Part shown: piece by piece, positions 27,698-36,006 of the stretch | How positions within the stretch are numbered: the stretch's first letter is position 1 | How the letters are laid out: each line of letters starts with the position of its first letter | Assembly: GCA_965222835.1 (NCBI GenBank) | Contig: CBDCUQ010000004.1 | Location: 806,001 to 870,000 of the forward strand | Length of the DNA: 64,000 nt | Direction: 5' to 3' | From: CBDCUQ01 sp965222835 | GTDB lineage: Bacteria; Pseudomonadota; Alphaproteobacteria; Rhizobiales; Hyphomicrobiaceae | Translations under genes and position numbers: made by a program | Notes under the pieces: model-generated | Seen by the model: the letters and a program-made list of their open reading frames with translations, nothing else | Told to the model about the DNA's origin: nothing | Databases searched by the model: none

Positions 27698-28663
27698 ATG
27701 AAGAAGAAGATCCTGATCACGTGGCCTTTGCCGGAGGCCGTTATGGCCCGCGCCCGGGCGTCTTACGATGTGATTGCCCACGGCGATGATCCCAAGATTA
27801 CCGTCGATGAGATGCTGGAAACGGCCAAGTCGGTCGACGCCATCCTGCTCACCCTCAATGAGAAATGCCCGAAAGAGGTGATCGAGCGTGTGCCTGAGAA
27901 CATCAAGTGTATCTCCACCTTTTCGATTGGCTTTGACCACATCGATCTTGAGGCCTGTAAGGCGCGGGGGATCAAGGTTGGCAATGCACCACACGGCGTC
28001 ACGGTGGCGACCGCCGAGATTGCCATGCTGCTCATTCTGGGCTCGGCCCGGCGGGCCGCAGAGGGCGAGCGCATGATCCGCACCCGGTCGTGGCCGGGCT
28101 GGCAGCCGCTACAACTCGTCGGGCAGCGTCTCGATGGGAAGAAGCTCGGGATCTACGGGTTCGGAAAGATCGGACAGGTGCTGGCGCAGCGCGCGCGCGG
28201 CTTTGACATGGAGATCCACTATTACGATATCTTCCGTCAGCCGCCGGAAAAGGAGAAGGCGCTTGGGGCAACGTATCATGAGAGCCTCGATAGCCTTCTT
28301 GCCGTGTCGCAGTTCTTCTCGATTAATGCGCCGTCGACACCTGAGACGCGCTACTTCTTCAATAAGAGTGTGATCGAGAAACTGCCGCAGGGTGCAATTG
28401 TCGTGAACTCGGCACGCGGTGATCTTGTCAACGACGAAGACATGATCGCGGCCTTGAAGTCGGGTCGTCTCGGTTATGCCGGCCTCGATGTGTTCGCAGG
28501 CGAGCCGAAGATCCACGAGGGCTATTACGACCTGCCCAACACGTTCCTGTTCCCGCACTTGGGTTCTGCGGCGATTGAGGCGCGCAACCAAATGGGCTTC
28601 GAAGCGCTCGACAACATCGACGCGTTTTTCGCGGGCAAGGAGATGCCGTTCAAGCTCGCGTGA
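27698..28663 (+). CDS. hprA: Hydroxypyruvate reductase / D-glycerate dehydrogenase
   Basis: A 321-aa NADH-dependent D-2-hydroxyacid dehydrogenase that reduces hydroxypyruvate to D-glycerate, a step of the serine cycle for C1 assimilation. The sequence resembles, as I remember it, the structurally studied Hyphomicrobium methylovorum enzyme almost throughout (N-terminus KKKILITWPLPEA, same length). The NAD site is GIYGFGKIG (Gly154-Gly159), and the catalytic residues are Arg240, Glu269 and His287. A strong ribosome binding site GGGGGAGG precedes the ATG. It stands alone, without other serine-cycle genes next to it, although glyA is in the window. Confidence 0.93.
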   Translation: MKKKILITWPLPEAVMARARASYDVIAHGDDPKITVDEMLETAKSVDAILLTLNEKCPKEVIERVPENIKCISTFSIGFDHIDLEACKARGIKVGNAPHGVTVATAEIAMLLILGSARRAAEGERMIRTRSWPGWQPLQLVGQRLDGKKLGIYGFGKIGQVLAQRARGFDMEIHYYDIFRQPPEKEKALGATYHESLDSLLAVSQFFSINAPSTPETRYFFNKSVIEKLPQGAIVVNSARGDLVNDEDMIAALKSGRLGYAGLDVFAGEPKIHEGYYDLPNTFLFPHLGSAAIEARNQMGFEALDNIDAFFAGKEMPFKLA

Positions 28664-28690
28664 CGCTCGGTGCACCCGGGGTCACCTCAT

Positions 28691-29044
28691 CTACTCGGAC
28701 TGTCTTTCGATCCATCGCATGATGGCGTCGACCACGTGGTCGCGTTCGTCTTCCGTTAGGGCGCGGCCATTGGGGATGCCATGCCATTTTTGCAGGCAGC
28801 CGCGGCAGCAGGTGGCGGTGGCGTGTTGGGCTAAGAAGACGGGATGGCCGCGCATCGGCGTTTGCTTGCCGTCGTTTTTTGGCGCGGCTGGGGCCAGCCG
28901 TTTATCGACAAAGTCGCGCGCGTGGCTACGCATTGTGGCGCGGCCGTTGGCTTGGAGGTAGGCGCGCTCCTTCGCGCCTAAGCGAAAGCGCTGCCGGAAG
29001 GGCGAGCGTGCCAAAGCCGCAAAAACCTGATCGAGGGGTTTCAT
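28691..29044 (-). CDS. DUF4186 domain protein
   Basis: A 117-aa protein that is one DUF4186 domain. Visible conserved blocks are SPFRQRFRLGAKERAYL, HARDFVDKRLAPAAPKNDGK, QTPMRGHPVFLAQHATATCC and CCRGCLQKWHGI. The Cys-Cys-x2-Cys with neighbouring His residues suggests a metal site, but this is not established. It is convergent with hprA, 27 bases from its stop, and divergent from purD. No function is known to me. Confidence 0.85.
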   Translation of the reverse strand: MKPLDQVFAALARSPFRQRFRLGAKERAYLQANGRATMRSHARDFVDKRLAPAAPKNDGKQTPMRGHPVFLAQHATATCCRGCLQKWHGIPNGRALTEDERDHVVDAIMRWIERQSE

Positions 29045-29167
29045 AGGCTTGTTCTAACGTCTCGTGATGCCCGCGGACATCGTCGGCGTTACACACGGCC
29101 TGGATTCCCACAGCGTCATTGCCTGTTTGCTTGACCTTGCCCCCGAAGTCGTAGCACGTCAGGCCCC

Positions 29168-30457
29168 ATGAAGGTTCTTCTTATCGGGTCAGGTGGGCGC
29201 GAGCATGCGCTGGCCTGGGCGCTCGCTGCGAGCCCGCTTCTCACGAAACTTTATTGCGCGCCTGGCAATGCGGGCATCGCGGACGTGGCCAGCTGCGTGG
29301 CGCTCGATGGTGACGACCACCAAGCCATCGTCTCCTTTTGTAAGGAGACCAACATCTGCTTTGTCGTTGTCGGTCCGGAGGCGCCGCTGGTGGCGGGCCT
29401 TGCCGACGATCTGGCGGCGGCGGGCCTCAAGTGCTTTGGGGCGTCAAAGGCGGCGGCGCAGCTCGAAGGCTCCAAGGGTTTCACAAAGGATCTTTGCCGC
29501 GACTTTAATATTCCCACCGGCGCCTATGGGCGCTTTAAGGATGCAGCGTCGGCAAAGGCGTATTTGGCAACCCAGAAAATCCCCATCGTGGTCAAGGCGG
29601 ACGGGCTTGCGGCCGGCAAAGGCGTGGTGATTGCCGAGAGCATGGCCGATGCGGAGGCCGCGGTCGATGCCTGCTTCACCGGCGCGTTTGGCGATGCGGG
29701 CGCCGAAGTGGTGATCGAAGAATTCCTGACCGGCGAAGAGGCGAGCTTTTTTGCGCTGTGTGATGGCATGCATGTTCTGCCTCTCATTTCGGCGCAAGAT
29801 CATAAGCGGGTGGGCGAGGGCGACATGGGTCTGAACACGGGCGGCATGGGCGCCTACTCACCAGCCCCTGTGATGACGCCGGAGATGATCGAACGCACGA
29901 TGGCGGAGATCATCCGTCCCACGGTTGCGGCGATGGCCGAACGCGGCATGCCGTACAAGGGTGTCCTCTTTGCCGGGCTGATGATCACGGACGAAGGCCC
30001 GAAGCTCATTGAGTACAACGTGCGGTTCGGCGATCCCGAAACGCAGGTGCTGATGCTGCGCCTCAAATCGGATTTGCTTGCTGCGCTTTTGGCGACGGCT
30101 GATGGAGTGCTCGATACCTTCGACCTGCGCTGGCGCGATGAGGCGGCGTTGACTGTGGTGATGGCGGCCAAGGGCTATCCCGGCACGCCGCTCAAAGGCA
30201 CGGAGATCCGCGGGCTTGAGGCTGCTGCAGGTGTTGAGGGGGTTGAGATCTTTCACGCCGGGACCAAGCGCGATGGCGATCGCATCCTGGCCAACGGCGG
30301 ACGCGTCTTAAACGTCACCGCGCGCGGCAAGACAGTGGGCGAAGCGCAGGCGCGGGCTTACGCAGCGATCGCCAAGATTGATTGGCCCGAAGGCTTCTTC
30401 CGCCGCGACATCGGCTGGCGCGCGGTAATGCGGGAGAAGGCTGCGGGGAAGGGGTGA
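29168..30457 (+). CDS. purD: Phosphoribosylamine-glycine ligase
   Basis: A 429-aa ATP-grasp enzyme, full family length, catalysing the second step of purine synthesis (phosphoribosylamine + glycine + ATP to GAR). The sequence begins [19 protein letters not shown], the family N-terminus. The ATP-grasp region includes [35 protein letters not shown] and [17 protein letters not shown]. The metal-binding part reads [31 protein letters not shown]. It is transcribed alone, divergent from the DUF4186 gene. Confidence 0.97.
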   Translation: MKVLLIGSGGREHALAWALAASPLLTKLYCAPGNAGIADVASCVALDGDDHQAIVSFCKETNICFVVVGPEAPLVAGLADDLAAAGLKCFGASKAAAQLEGSKGFTKDLCRDFNIPTGAYGRFKDAASAKAYLATQKIPIVVKADGLAAGKGVVIAESMADAEAAVDACFTGAFGDAGAEVVIEEFLTGEEASFFALCDGMHVLPLISAQDHKRVGEGDMGLNTGGMGAYSPAPVMTPEMIERTMAEIIRPTVAAMAERGMPYKGVLFAGLMITDEGPKLIEYNVRFGDPETQVLMLRLKSDLLAALLATADGVLDTFDLRWRDEAALTVVMAAKGYPGTPLKGTEIRGLEAAAGVEGVEIFHAGTKRDGDRILANGGRVLNVTARGKTVGEAQARAYAAIAKIDWPEGFFRRDIGWRAVMREKAAGKG

Positions 30458-30706
30458 GGTGGGGGGCCTAGAAATAATGGATCTGCCGGCAAGAATGCCA
30501 AGTCCGTAACTCTCCTCTAATCTAAGCGGATGGAGTGTGACCCTCCGAGATGGGCCAAGTGATGACCAGCTTTCAGGAGCTTGTTGCGCAGCGGCGCATA
30601 CGTCAAAGTTGCGGGCCGATCCACGGCGCCCTTTGATCCCAAACAAACCGACTTTGCGCGCTCCGTGTCAGTGTCGTTGGTGGGGATGCTGAGAAGGAGA
30701 GAAGAC

Positions 30707-31219
30707 ATGGAGACAAACGCCCTTCCCCGCTATGACGCGACAGACAATCCAACGGGGTGCTGCCCGCGCTTCAATCCGGAGGGCTGGGACGCCCAGGAGC
30801 TGCATTTTGAGGACAAGCTCTTTGTTCGGGCGACCACCCAAAGCGAAAACTATGTACCGACAGACATGGCTGAGGTTTTCGAAAGCACCAGCGAGGCGAT
30901 CGACAAGGCAGGCGCGCTCAGTTTGGACGATTGCATCATACTGAGCCGCGATCTATCGCCGTCGCAGGCGGAGCACCTTTTCTCGGTTACGAAGCCGGTG
31001 CCGGGTCAGGAAATGGTACATCTCACTGGCGACTATCTCACCCAAACCTTTGAAGGGCCGTATGAAATGGCTCCTACGTGGGCTGGTCAGATCGGAGCGG
31101 AGGTTGCGAGACGTGGGCTGAAGACGGACCGACTCTATTTCTTCTACACGACCTGCCCCAAGTGCGCCGAGGTCTACGGCAAGAATTACGTTGTGGGCGT
31201 TGCCAAAACGAGTCATTGA
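30707..31219 (+). CDS. Conserved protein of unknown function (often listed as a hydrolase)
   Basis: A 170-aa soluble protein. The ATG at 30707 is preceded by AAGGAGA at 6 bases, so the upstream extension of the frame is not used. Conserved-looking blocks are YDATDNPTGCCPRFNPEGWD at the N-terminus, LFVRATTQSE, and the C-terminal LYFFYTTCPKCAEVYGKNYV. Two cysteine groups (CC and CPKC) suggest redox or metal chemistry. Proteins of this shape are widespread and are frequently labelled hydrolase without evidence. It stands between purD and a gene cluster on the other strand. Confidence 0.75.
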   Translation: METNALPRYDATDNPTGCCPRFNPEGWDAQELHFEDKLFVRATTQSENYVPTDMAEVFESTSEAIDKAGALSLDDCIILSRDLSPSQAEHLFSVTKPVPGQEMVHLTGDYLTQTFEGPYEMAPTWAGQIGAEVARRGLKTDRLYFFYTTCPKCAEVYGKNYVVGVAKTSH

Positions 31220-31340
31220 GCGGTCCATACCTTGCAGTGGGTGTAGGTCAAGATTTGTGTGATGGCGGCTTTGGATGAGAAGCGGATTGATGATCCCCGT
31301 TATTTGCTGCCGGCATTTGTGGTGCTGCGCACAAAGCCCC

Positions 31341-31874
31341 TCAACACCTTCGCAGATTGAGATCGAGTTTTTTCAAATCCAGAGGTGAATCGACCGTTTG
31401 TGTGAGCGCCACGCGGCAGGTGCCGTTGAGCTTTGCCTTGAGGGTTGCGCCATACCCTGCGTTGGCTTCACCGGCGGGCTGCAAGTGTGCGCTCAGACTG
31501 TCCGGTGAGACTTGTCCCGTCAACGACCCTTGCACATCGAAACTCGGAATGGTCCACGCGCCGGTGGCGGAGGCGCCGTTCAACACAATGTCGAAGGCCT
31601 TGGCATCGATGTGCATTGCGCCTGCGACGCAGTTCAAGACGAGATTGCCTTTGTCCGGCCCGCCTTCCTGGCGGATGGTGGCGGTGCAGCGCGCGCGGCT
31701 TCTGTTGCCATAGGTGAAATAGAACCAGCCAAAGCCTTTCCATGTGCCTTCGATGTCGGCGAAGGTCAGCAGCTTCTCCTCGGCGCGGGCGGGTGGTAAT
31801 GTGAGCGGGGCGAGCACAACAAGGGCCAACGCCAACGCGCTCAAACTCCAATTGGCTTTGCAAATTTCCAACAT
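31341..31874 (-). CDS. Hypothetical secreted protein
   Basis: A 177-aa protein with a clear signal peptide (hydrophobic residues 10-29, cleavage near ARAEE). The mature part has TFADIEGTWKGFGWFYFTYGNRSRARC, suggesting a small beta-sandwich or lipocalin-like fold, and four cysteines that may form two disulphides in the periplasm (RSRARC, LNCVAG, NGTCRV and the last residue). I do not recognise a named domain. It is probably monocistronic. Confidence 0.7.
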   Translation of the reverse strand: MLEICKANWSLSALALALVVLAPLTLPPARAEEKLLTFADIEGTWKGFGWFYFTYGNRSRARCTATIRQEGGPDKGNLVLNCVAGAMHIDAKAFDIVLNGASATGAWTIPSFDVQGSLTGQVSPDSLSAHLQPAGEANAGYGATLKAKLNGTCRVALTQTVDSPLDLKKLDLNLRRC

Positions 31875-32046
31875 GACGGATCCCTCGGCGTTTTCCCCTC
31901 CGCGTCCGTCGAGCCTAATGTCGATCCGTGGCGGGAATGAGAGCGTTCCGAGGGCGTGAACCGTCAGCCTGCGCGGGTGACGACTTCGTCACCATGCGTG
32001 CGTTGGCACTGGGCGTGGTGCAACTGGCTTGTGCTCGCCTGATGGA

Positions 32047-32313
32047 CTAGGCCGTGTCGCGCGCCGCGCACAGATTGTAAAGCCAGGCCAAGATCGCGCC
32101 GCCGATGATGCCATCCACCAGCCCATAGAATGCCCCGATGATGACGGAGCCGATGCCGGTCCCCGGGCTGTAGCCTGGGTAGATGGACGCGCACAGGTCA
32201 AGAAACGCCTGGCCATAGCCCGTCCAGATCATATTGGCCAACCCGACAAGGAGCACGGCCGCGCCCCAGAGCAGGCCGAAAGCCAACGCCATTGCCTTCA
32301 CATTGAGCTGCAT
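32047..32313 (-). CDS. Small two-segment membrane protein
   Basis: An 88-aa protein with two strongly hydrophobic segments (about residues 6-30 and 52-80), the second rich in glycine (GSVIIGAFYGLVDGIIGGAILAWL). The 20-residue loop between them contains IYPGYSPGTG. Short proteins of this pattern are common in Proteobacteria and are sometimes called holin-like, but there is no phage context here and that name should not be taken literally. It is read in the same direction as the secreted protein downstream, 170 bases away. Confidence 0.7.
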   Translation of the reverse strand: MQLNVKAMALAFGLLWGAAVLLVGLANMIWTGYGQAFLDLCASIYPGYSPGTGIGSVIIGAFYGLVDGIIGGAILAWLYNLCAARDTA

Positions 32314-32566
32314 GATCCCTCCTCTTAGTCGTTCGCGGTTGAAGACAGGGGTTCACGGTTGAAGTGTAGCACAGTCTGGCATCGTGCGGTCGCGCCGATC
32401 TTGTCTTTCTGTTCAGTCGTTCAATTGTGGCCGCCTTCTCGCAAGCTTGTCTGCTGTCCTTACCCGGTTCATCGCCATAACCTGCCCGCATTTTGGACTC
32501 TCAATGTGGTCGCGACGATAGATGCCGTGCATTCGAACTTCAAAGTTTGGAATGGAGGAAATCGTG

Positions 32567-32947
32567 ATGTCTGCAACAAGAATTGTGTCTTGCACTTCAT
32601 GTGCCATGGTGTTGGTTTGCTCTTTTCCTGCTGCAGTGCAGGCTGATGGAGCCCAAGTCAGGAAACCGGCGCATGTCGCCCCCTTAACGATCAAGAAGAA
32701 GCCTAAGGTCCATACCAATTTGCGCACACTGCACGGTTCGGCCAAATCTCAGCAGGAGCGAGAAGCGAGCGAAGATCGGCTCAAGAAGACTGGCAGTCCA
32801 ATGAGTGAAGATGAGATTGATGAGGCCGTAAAGAACGCAAAAGAACAGCACGAGCAAGCAAGGAAGACTCTCAAGGATAAGCTTAGAAAATTGCAGGACA
32901 GCGCTGAGAAAAAGAGTCAAAGCGGGTCGCGATTGACAATTGACTAA
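32567..32947 (+). CDS. Hypothetical exported, highly charged protein
   Basis: A 126-aa protein whose ATG at 32567 follows GGAGG at 8 bases. It has a signal peptide with LVCSFPAAVQADG (cleavage near VQA), a Pro/Lys-rich linker (KPAHVAPLTIKKKPK), and a helical, Lys/Glu-rich C-terminal 70 residues with heptad-like spacing (DEAVKNAKEQHEQARKTLKD), probably a coiled coil. There is no recognised domain. Together with the next gene it forms a short plus-strand pair of exported proteins. Confidence 0.65.
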   Translation: MSATRIVSCTSCAMVLVCSFPAAVQADGAQVRKPAHVAPLTIKKKPKVHTNLRTLHGSAKSQQEREASEDRLKKTGSPMSEDEIDEAVKNAKEQHEQARKTLKDKLRKLQDSAEKKSQSGSRLTID

Positions 32948-33059
32948 CTGCCACTGCAATGGATGTAGAAATGTGGGGCTAACACCAAATTCGAATTCAT
33001 TGCCCCCTAATTGGGCCTGTGCGTCCGACGGGCGCGCCGCTTAATCCGCCGAGGAACCA

Positions 33060-33587
33060 ATGAAGTTCATGTTTACGAACCCGGTCGCGGCGGCGGCGGT
33101 GCTCATTGTTCTTTTGACGGGTCCGGCATGGGCAGGCGCGGGCACAACCCCGTCCTTGCCGCTCCCTATTACGTCGATCGTGTACAAGGCTTGGAATGAA
33201 GAAATCCGTGTCGACGCTGTGGCGATGACCATTCGCCATACCGAGACGCAATACGAGTACGCAACTGAGTTTTCCGCTAATGTGAAGAGTTCGAAAGCCG
33301 TTACGATTCTCGACGGCAAGATCACCAGCGGGATGGTTCAAGATCTCACGGTCTTTGTTCGCAGCTCGGGCTATATGGAGCTTGGCGCCGTCTACGGTGC
33401 GCCTGAGAACCGGCGGTACTACCCTTATCGCTTGGAGGTGACGTTCAAAGGTCAGCCAACAAAGACTGTCAAATACAGGAGCAATCCCAGCTTTGAAGAC
33501 GAGCCCGAGGCTTTCAAGACAGTGGTCGGGTATTTGAGGTCGTTGTCAGAGCAGGTGCGCCGCGATCGCGGGCCGCAAGCGCCCTGA
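33060..33587 (+). CDS. Hypothetical exported protein
   Basis: A 175-aa protein with a signal peptide (hydrophobic residues 8-24, likely cut at AWAGA). The mature part is predicted to be mostly beta strands (TQYEYATEFSANVKSSKAVTILDG; RYYPYRLEVTFKGQPTKTVKYR), followed by a charged C-terminal helix. No family was recognised. It lies 112 bases after the charged exported protein and just before a relic of thiE. Confidence 0.65.
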   Translation: MKFMFTNPVAAAAVLIVLLTGPAWAGAGTTPSLPLPITSIVYKAWNEEIRVDAVAMTIRHTETQYEYATEFSANVKSSKAVTILDGKITSGMVQDLTVFVRSSGYMELGAVYGAPENRRYYPYRLEVTFKGQPTKTVKYRSNPSFEDEPEAFKTVVGYLRSLSEQVRRDRGPQAP

Positions 33588-33689
33588 TCGATTGGATCGA
33601 GGACCAGGTCATCGCAAAACTTTTCGCAGTCGCATTCAGAAAGCCGCAGTTGGTCAAGGGGTGCACGCATCAAGCCGTCGGGTCTCTCC

Positions 33690-33782
33690 CTGGCCCCCTC
33701 CCGCGCGCCTCATTCGCCCATTCAAGCCAGAGTTTGACGCGGGCTTCCGGGTGCGGGGCGGTCATGACATTGTTGCTGACGT
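33690..33782 (-). pseudogene. Diverged fragment of the 3' end of a thiE gene
   Basis: On the minus strand this stretch reads [17 protein letters not shown] followed by ANEARGRG, which is nearly the same as the last 25 residues of the intact ThiE encoded at 36007-36621 ([14 protein letters not shown] is replaced there by [14 protein letters not shown], and the end is ADEVRGRG). By eye the DNA is about 80 per cent identical over roughly 90 bases. Similarity stops abruptly near 33782, and the stop codon of thiE has become CCA, so the frame runs seven further codons to 33670. The substitutions are mostly conservative, which points to an old homologous thiE end rather than a fresh duplication. The PQQ dehydrogenase gene lies between the two copies. 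Confidence 0.75.
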
Positions 33783-33826
33783 CTTGCTTGCTCGTTTTTC
33801 AGTACGAACGTGCATCCGTCGGCGGA

Positions 33827-35635
33827 TCATTCAGACAGTCCAAAAACCAGAACTGAATCGCCAGACTTGAACCCCCAAAGGGCGTTTCCTCCAGCTGCAA
33901 TTGCGATGTACTGCTTTCCATCAAGTTCGAAACTGATCGGTGGGGCGTTGGCTCCGGCATCACAATTGACCCTCCACAACTGCTCACCCGTTGCACTGTC
34001 GAACGCGGAGATGTCTCCGTTGCCCTCCCCGGAAAACACGAGACCGCCTTTGGTGGCCAGCGCCCCGCCAACCATCGGCTCAGTGCTTGTGAATTGCCAC
34101 GCAAGGCGGCCATTATTTATTAGGTCAATGGCAGATAACGTCCCCTTCCGATGTTTCTTCAACGGCTTTAGTGTGGTGTAGGCTATGGGCTCACTCTTCG
34201 GTGTTGCAACCGTCTCATGCTTCTTATATTCGAAGGGCATGTGCACGCTGGAAACGTACACAAACTGCAAATCTGGATCGTATGCCGTTGGTGACCAATT
34301 GGCGCCGCCACCCGCCCCGGGATAGATAACAATCCCGTCCTTGCGGGGCGGCAAGAAGAGATTCTTTTGCGGAACAAAGGCCTCCGACCTGAATAGCAAT
34401 TTTCCACTCTCACGTTCATGGACGAAATACCATCCCATCTTGCTTGCCTGCCCGACGGCCGCAACCCGTCTTCCCTCGACTTCGACGTCGAACAGTGTCG
34501 GCGGGCTTGCAAGGTCATAGCCCCACAGATCATGTGGGACTTGCTGAAAATACCAGACGAGCTTGCCGGTTGTGGCGTTCAAGGCCACGAGTGAGGACGT
34601 GTAGAGATTATCGCCGGGGCGTCCATCGCCAACACCCTGAGGCGATGGATTGCCGGTGCCGAAAAACAGCAAACCCCTTTCTATGTCGAGCGCGGGTGTA
34701 TGAAAGATGGAGCCGCCACCGAATTTCCACGCCTGTGTAAACCTCGGAGCAGCTTCTTTTTCCTCCTGGATGTCGCGGTGCAACTTCTCGCCATAGGCGG
34801 TTGTTTCAGCGAAATGGCCCTCCCAGCCTCTCTTTGTCGTTTCGAACTTCCAACTCTGGGTACCTGTTTCAGCATCGAATGCAGCGATAAAGCCGGGCTG
34901 GCCGTATTTGCCGGCAATCCCGACGACGGCTGACTCAAGGCCCGAGCCGGCAACCTTCTCGAGGTGTAGGCCATAGCCAACACCCGTAATCCCGACGATG
35001 ACTTTGCCGTCGTAGACGAGCGGGGCAGCCGACGCCCCAACGCCTGTCGATCCCCGGACGCGGTCTTTCAGTATTGGATTGTCCATGGGAAGGATTGAAT
35101 TGGTTTCCGTATCCGTCTCGCGCCTGACCAGAGGCACATCCCAAATCTTCCGGCCTGTGGCGCGGTCGAGAGCAATAAGGCGGGCATCTACGGTTGCGAC
35201 AAAGACCTTGCCATAACCAAGACCCACGCCGCGGTTGGACGGTCCCCCGAACAGTCTCTTGGTACTGCGTTGATGTTGATAGCGCCACACCTCGGAACCG
35301 GTCCGCGCATTGATGGCAATGACATGGGAGAAGGCCGTCGTGACGTACATCATCCCGTCAACAACGATGGGCGTCGTCTGAAACGTCCCAGGCACCTCCG
35401 TTCGGAACCTCCATTCCAGTTCTAGCTTCTTGACGTTGTCGCGAGTGATCTGGGCAAGAGGCGAGAAGCGTTGGTTCTTGTAGTCTCGACCGTTGATCAG
35501 CCAGTTCGCGGCCTCTTTGCCGGCGGTATGAAGGCGCGTATCGGTGACCGGTTGCGCTAACCCAGCAGCGGCGAGCTGGAGCCCGGCGAGGGCTATCGCT
35601 GCAATGACAATCGATTTGGTGAAACGGTTCTGCAT
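33827..35635 (-). CDS. PQQ-dependent dehydrogenase (quinoprotein, methanol/glucose family)
   Basis: A 602-aa periplasmic quinoprotein with a signal peptide (cleavage near GLAQP) and an eight-bladed propeller marked by repeated tryptophan-docking motifs (INARTGSEVWRY, LDRATGRKIWDV, FDAETGTQSWKF, LNATTGKLVWYF, FDSATGEQLWRV). PHDLWGYDLASPPTLFD corresponds to the active-site region of PQQ dehydrogenases, and GGGANWSPTAYDP is typical. The vicinal Cys-Cys pair of methanol and ethanol dehydrogenases is absent (the site reads FGGPSNRGV). There is no fused cytochrome domain and no cytochrome gene next to it. The substrate is therefore open. GAGAGG precedes the ATG. To the eye the gene is less GC-rich than its neighbours, and it lies between two thiE ends, which suggests acquisition. 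Confidence 0.88.
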   Translation of the reverse strand: MQNRFTKSIVIAAIALAGLQLAAAGLAQPVTDTRLHTAGKEAANWLINGRDYKNQRFSPLAQITRDNVKKLELEWRFRTEVPGTFQTTPIVVDGMMYVTTAFSHVIAINARTGSEVWRYQHQRSTKRLFGGPSNRGVGLGYGKVFVATVDARLIALDRATGRKIWDVPLVRRETDTETNSILPMDNPILKDRVRGSTGVGASAAPLVYDGKVIVGITGVGYGLHLEKVAGSGLESAVVGIAGKYGQPGFIAAFDAETGTQSWKFETTKRGWEGHFAETTAYGEKLHRDIQEEKEAAPRFTQAWKFGGGSIFHTPALDIERGLLFFGTGNPSPQGVGDGRPGDNLYTSSLVALNATTGKLVWYFQQVPHDLWGYDLASPPTLFDVEVEGRRVAAVGQASKMGWYFVHERESGKLLFRSEAFVPQKNLFLPPRKDGIVIYPGAGGGANWSPTAYDPDLQFVYVSSVHMPFEYKKHETVATPKSEPIAYTTLKPLKKHRKGTLSAIDLINNGRLAWQFTSTEPMVGGALATKGGLVFSGEGNGDISAFDSATGEQLWRVNCDAGANAPPISFELDGKQYIAIAAGGNALWGFKSGDSVLVFGLSE

Positions 35636-36006
35636 CGGGAGCCTCTCGGCTAAAGCATGTTCAACTTACGTTGACGCGCCTGTCCGGCCCGCTCCCCCAC
35701 CTGGCCAACCAAAACGATGATGGATTGGGCGGCCGGGTGGGGGAGCGGGTGGTTCTGCCTGAATATAAGAGACTCTAGGCGATAACGAGAATTTGGTCAC
35801 ATTGAGATGCAGTAACTTGCGGCCAAGAAGCACTAGCTACACGTCCGTCCAACCTGCCGGAGAGATTCAAACCATCAGACAACCGTCCCCACCTTCAAAA
35901 AAATGTGAACCTCAAAACAAAAGAAGACTCTTTGGCCCCATGAGGGCGAGTGATGGTTGCCTTTGAGGATGAACGGACGATCACCTGCCCGTACCATGTC
36001 TCCGCC
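35636..36006. other. Intergenic region upstream of the PQQ dehydrogenase
   Basis: 371 bases without a credible gene. It contains the 5' region of the PQQ dehydrogenase, a 19-bp GC-rich inverted repeat (35688-35749), an AT-richer stretch from about 35760 to 35945, and then the end of thiE. Short frames on the plus strand here run into thiE and are its shadow. No tRNA, riboswitch or insertion-sequence end was recognised. Confidence 0.6.
35688..35749. repeat. Long GC-rich inverted repeat (19-bp arms)
   Basis: The left arm CCCGCTCCCCCACC (35688-35701) is the exact reverse complement of GGTGGGGGAGCGGG (35736-35749). The pairing continues inward through one T-G pair and then GGCC with GGCC, enclosing a 24-base loop (35707-35730). 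The hairpin lies 53-114 bases upstream of the PQQ dehydrogenase start. There is no T-run on either side, so a factor-independent terminator is unlikely. A palindromic interspersed element or a transcript-stabilising hairpin are possible. Confidence 0.8.

Noticed and set aside
31262..31360. A 32-codon plus-strand frame between two genes
   Set aside because: No ribosome binding site, overlaps the 3' end of the gene on the other strand, and the product resembles nothing; it could be a remnant but cannot be supported.
32047..32313. Holin and therefore phage remnant
   Set aside because: The protein has two hydrophobic segments, but there are no phage genes around it; the name would mislead.
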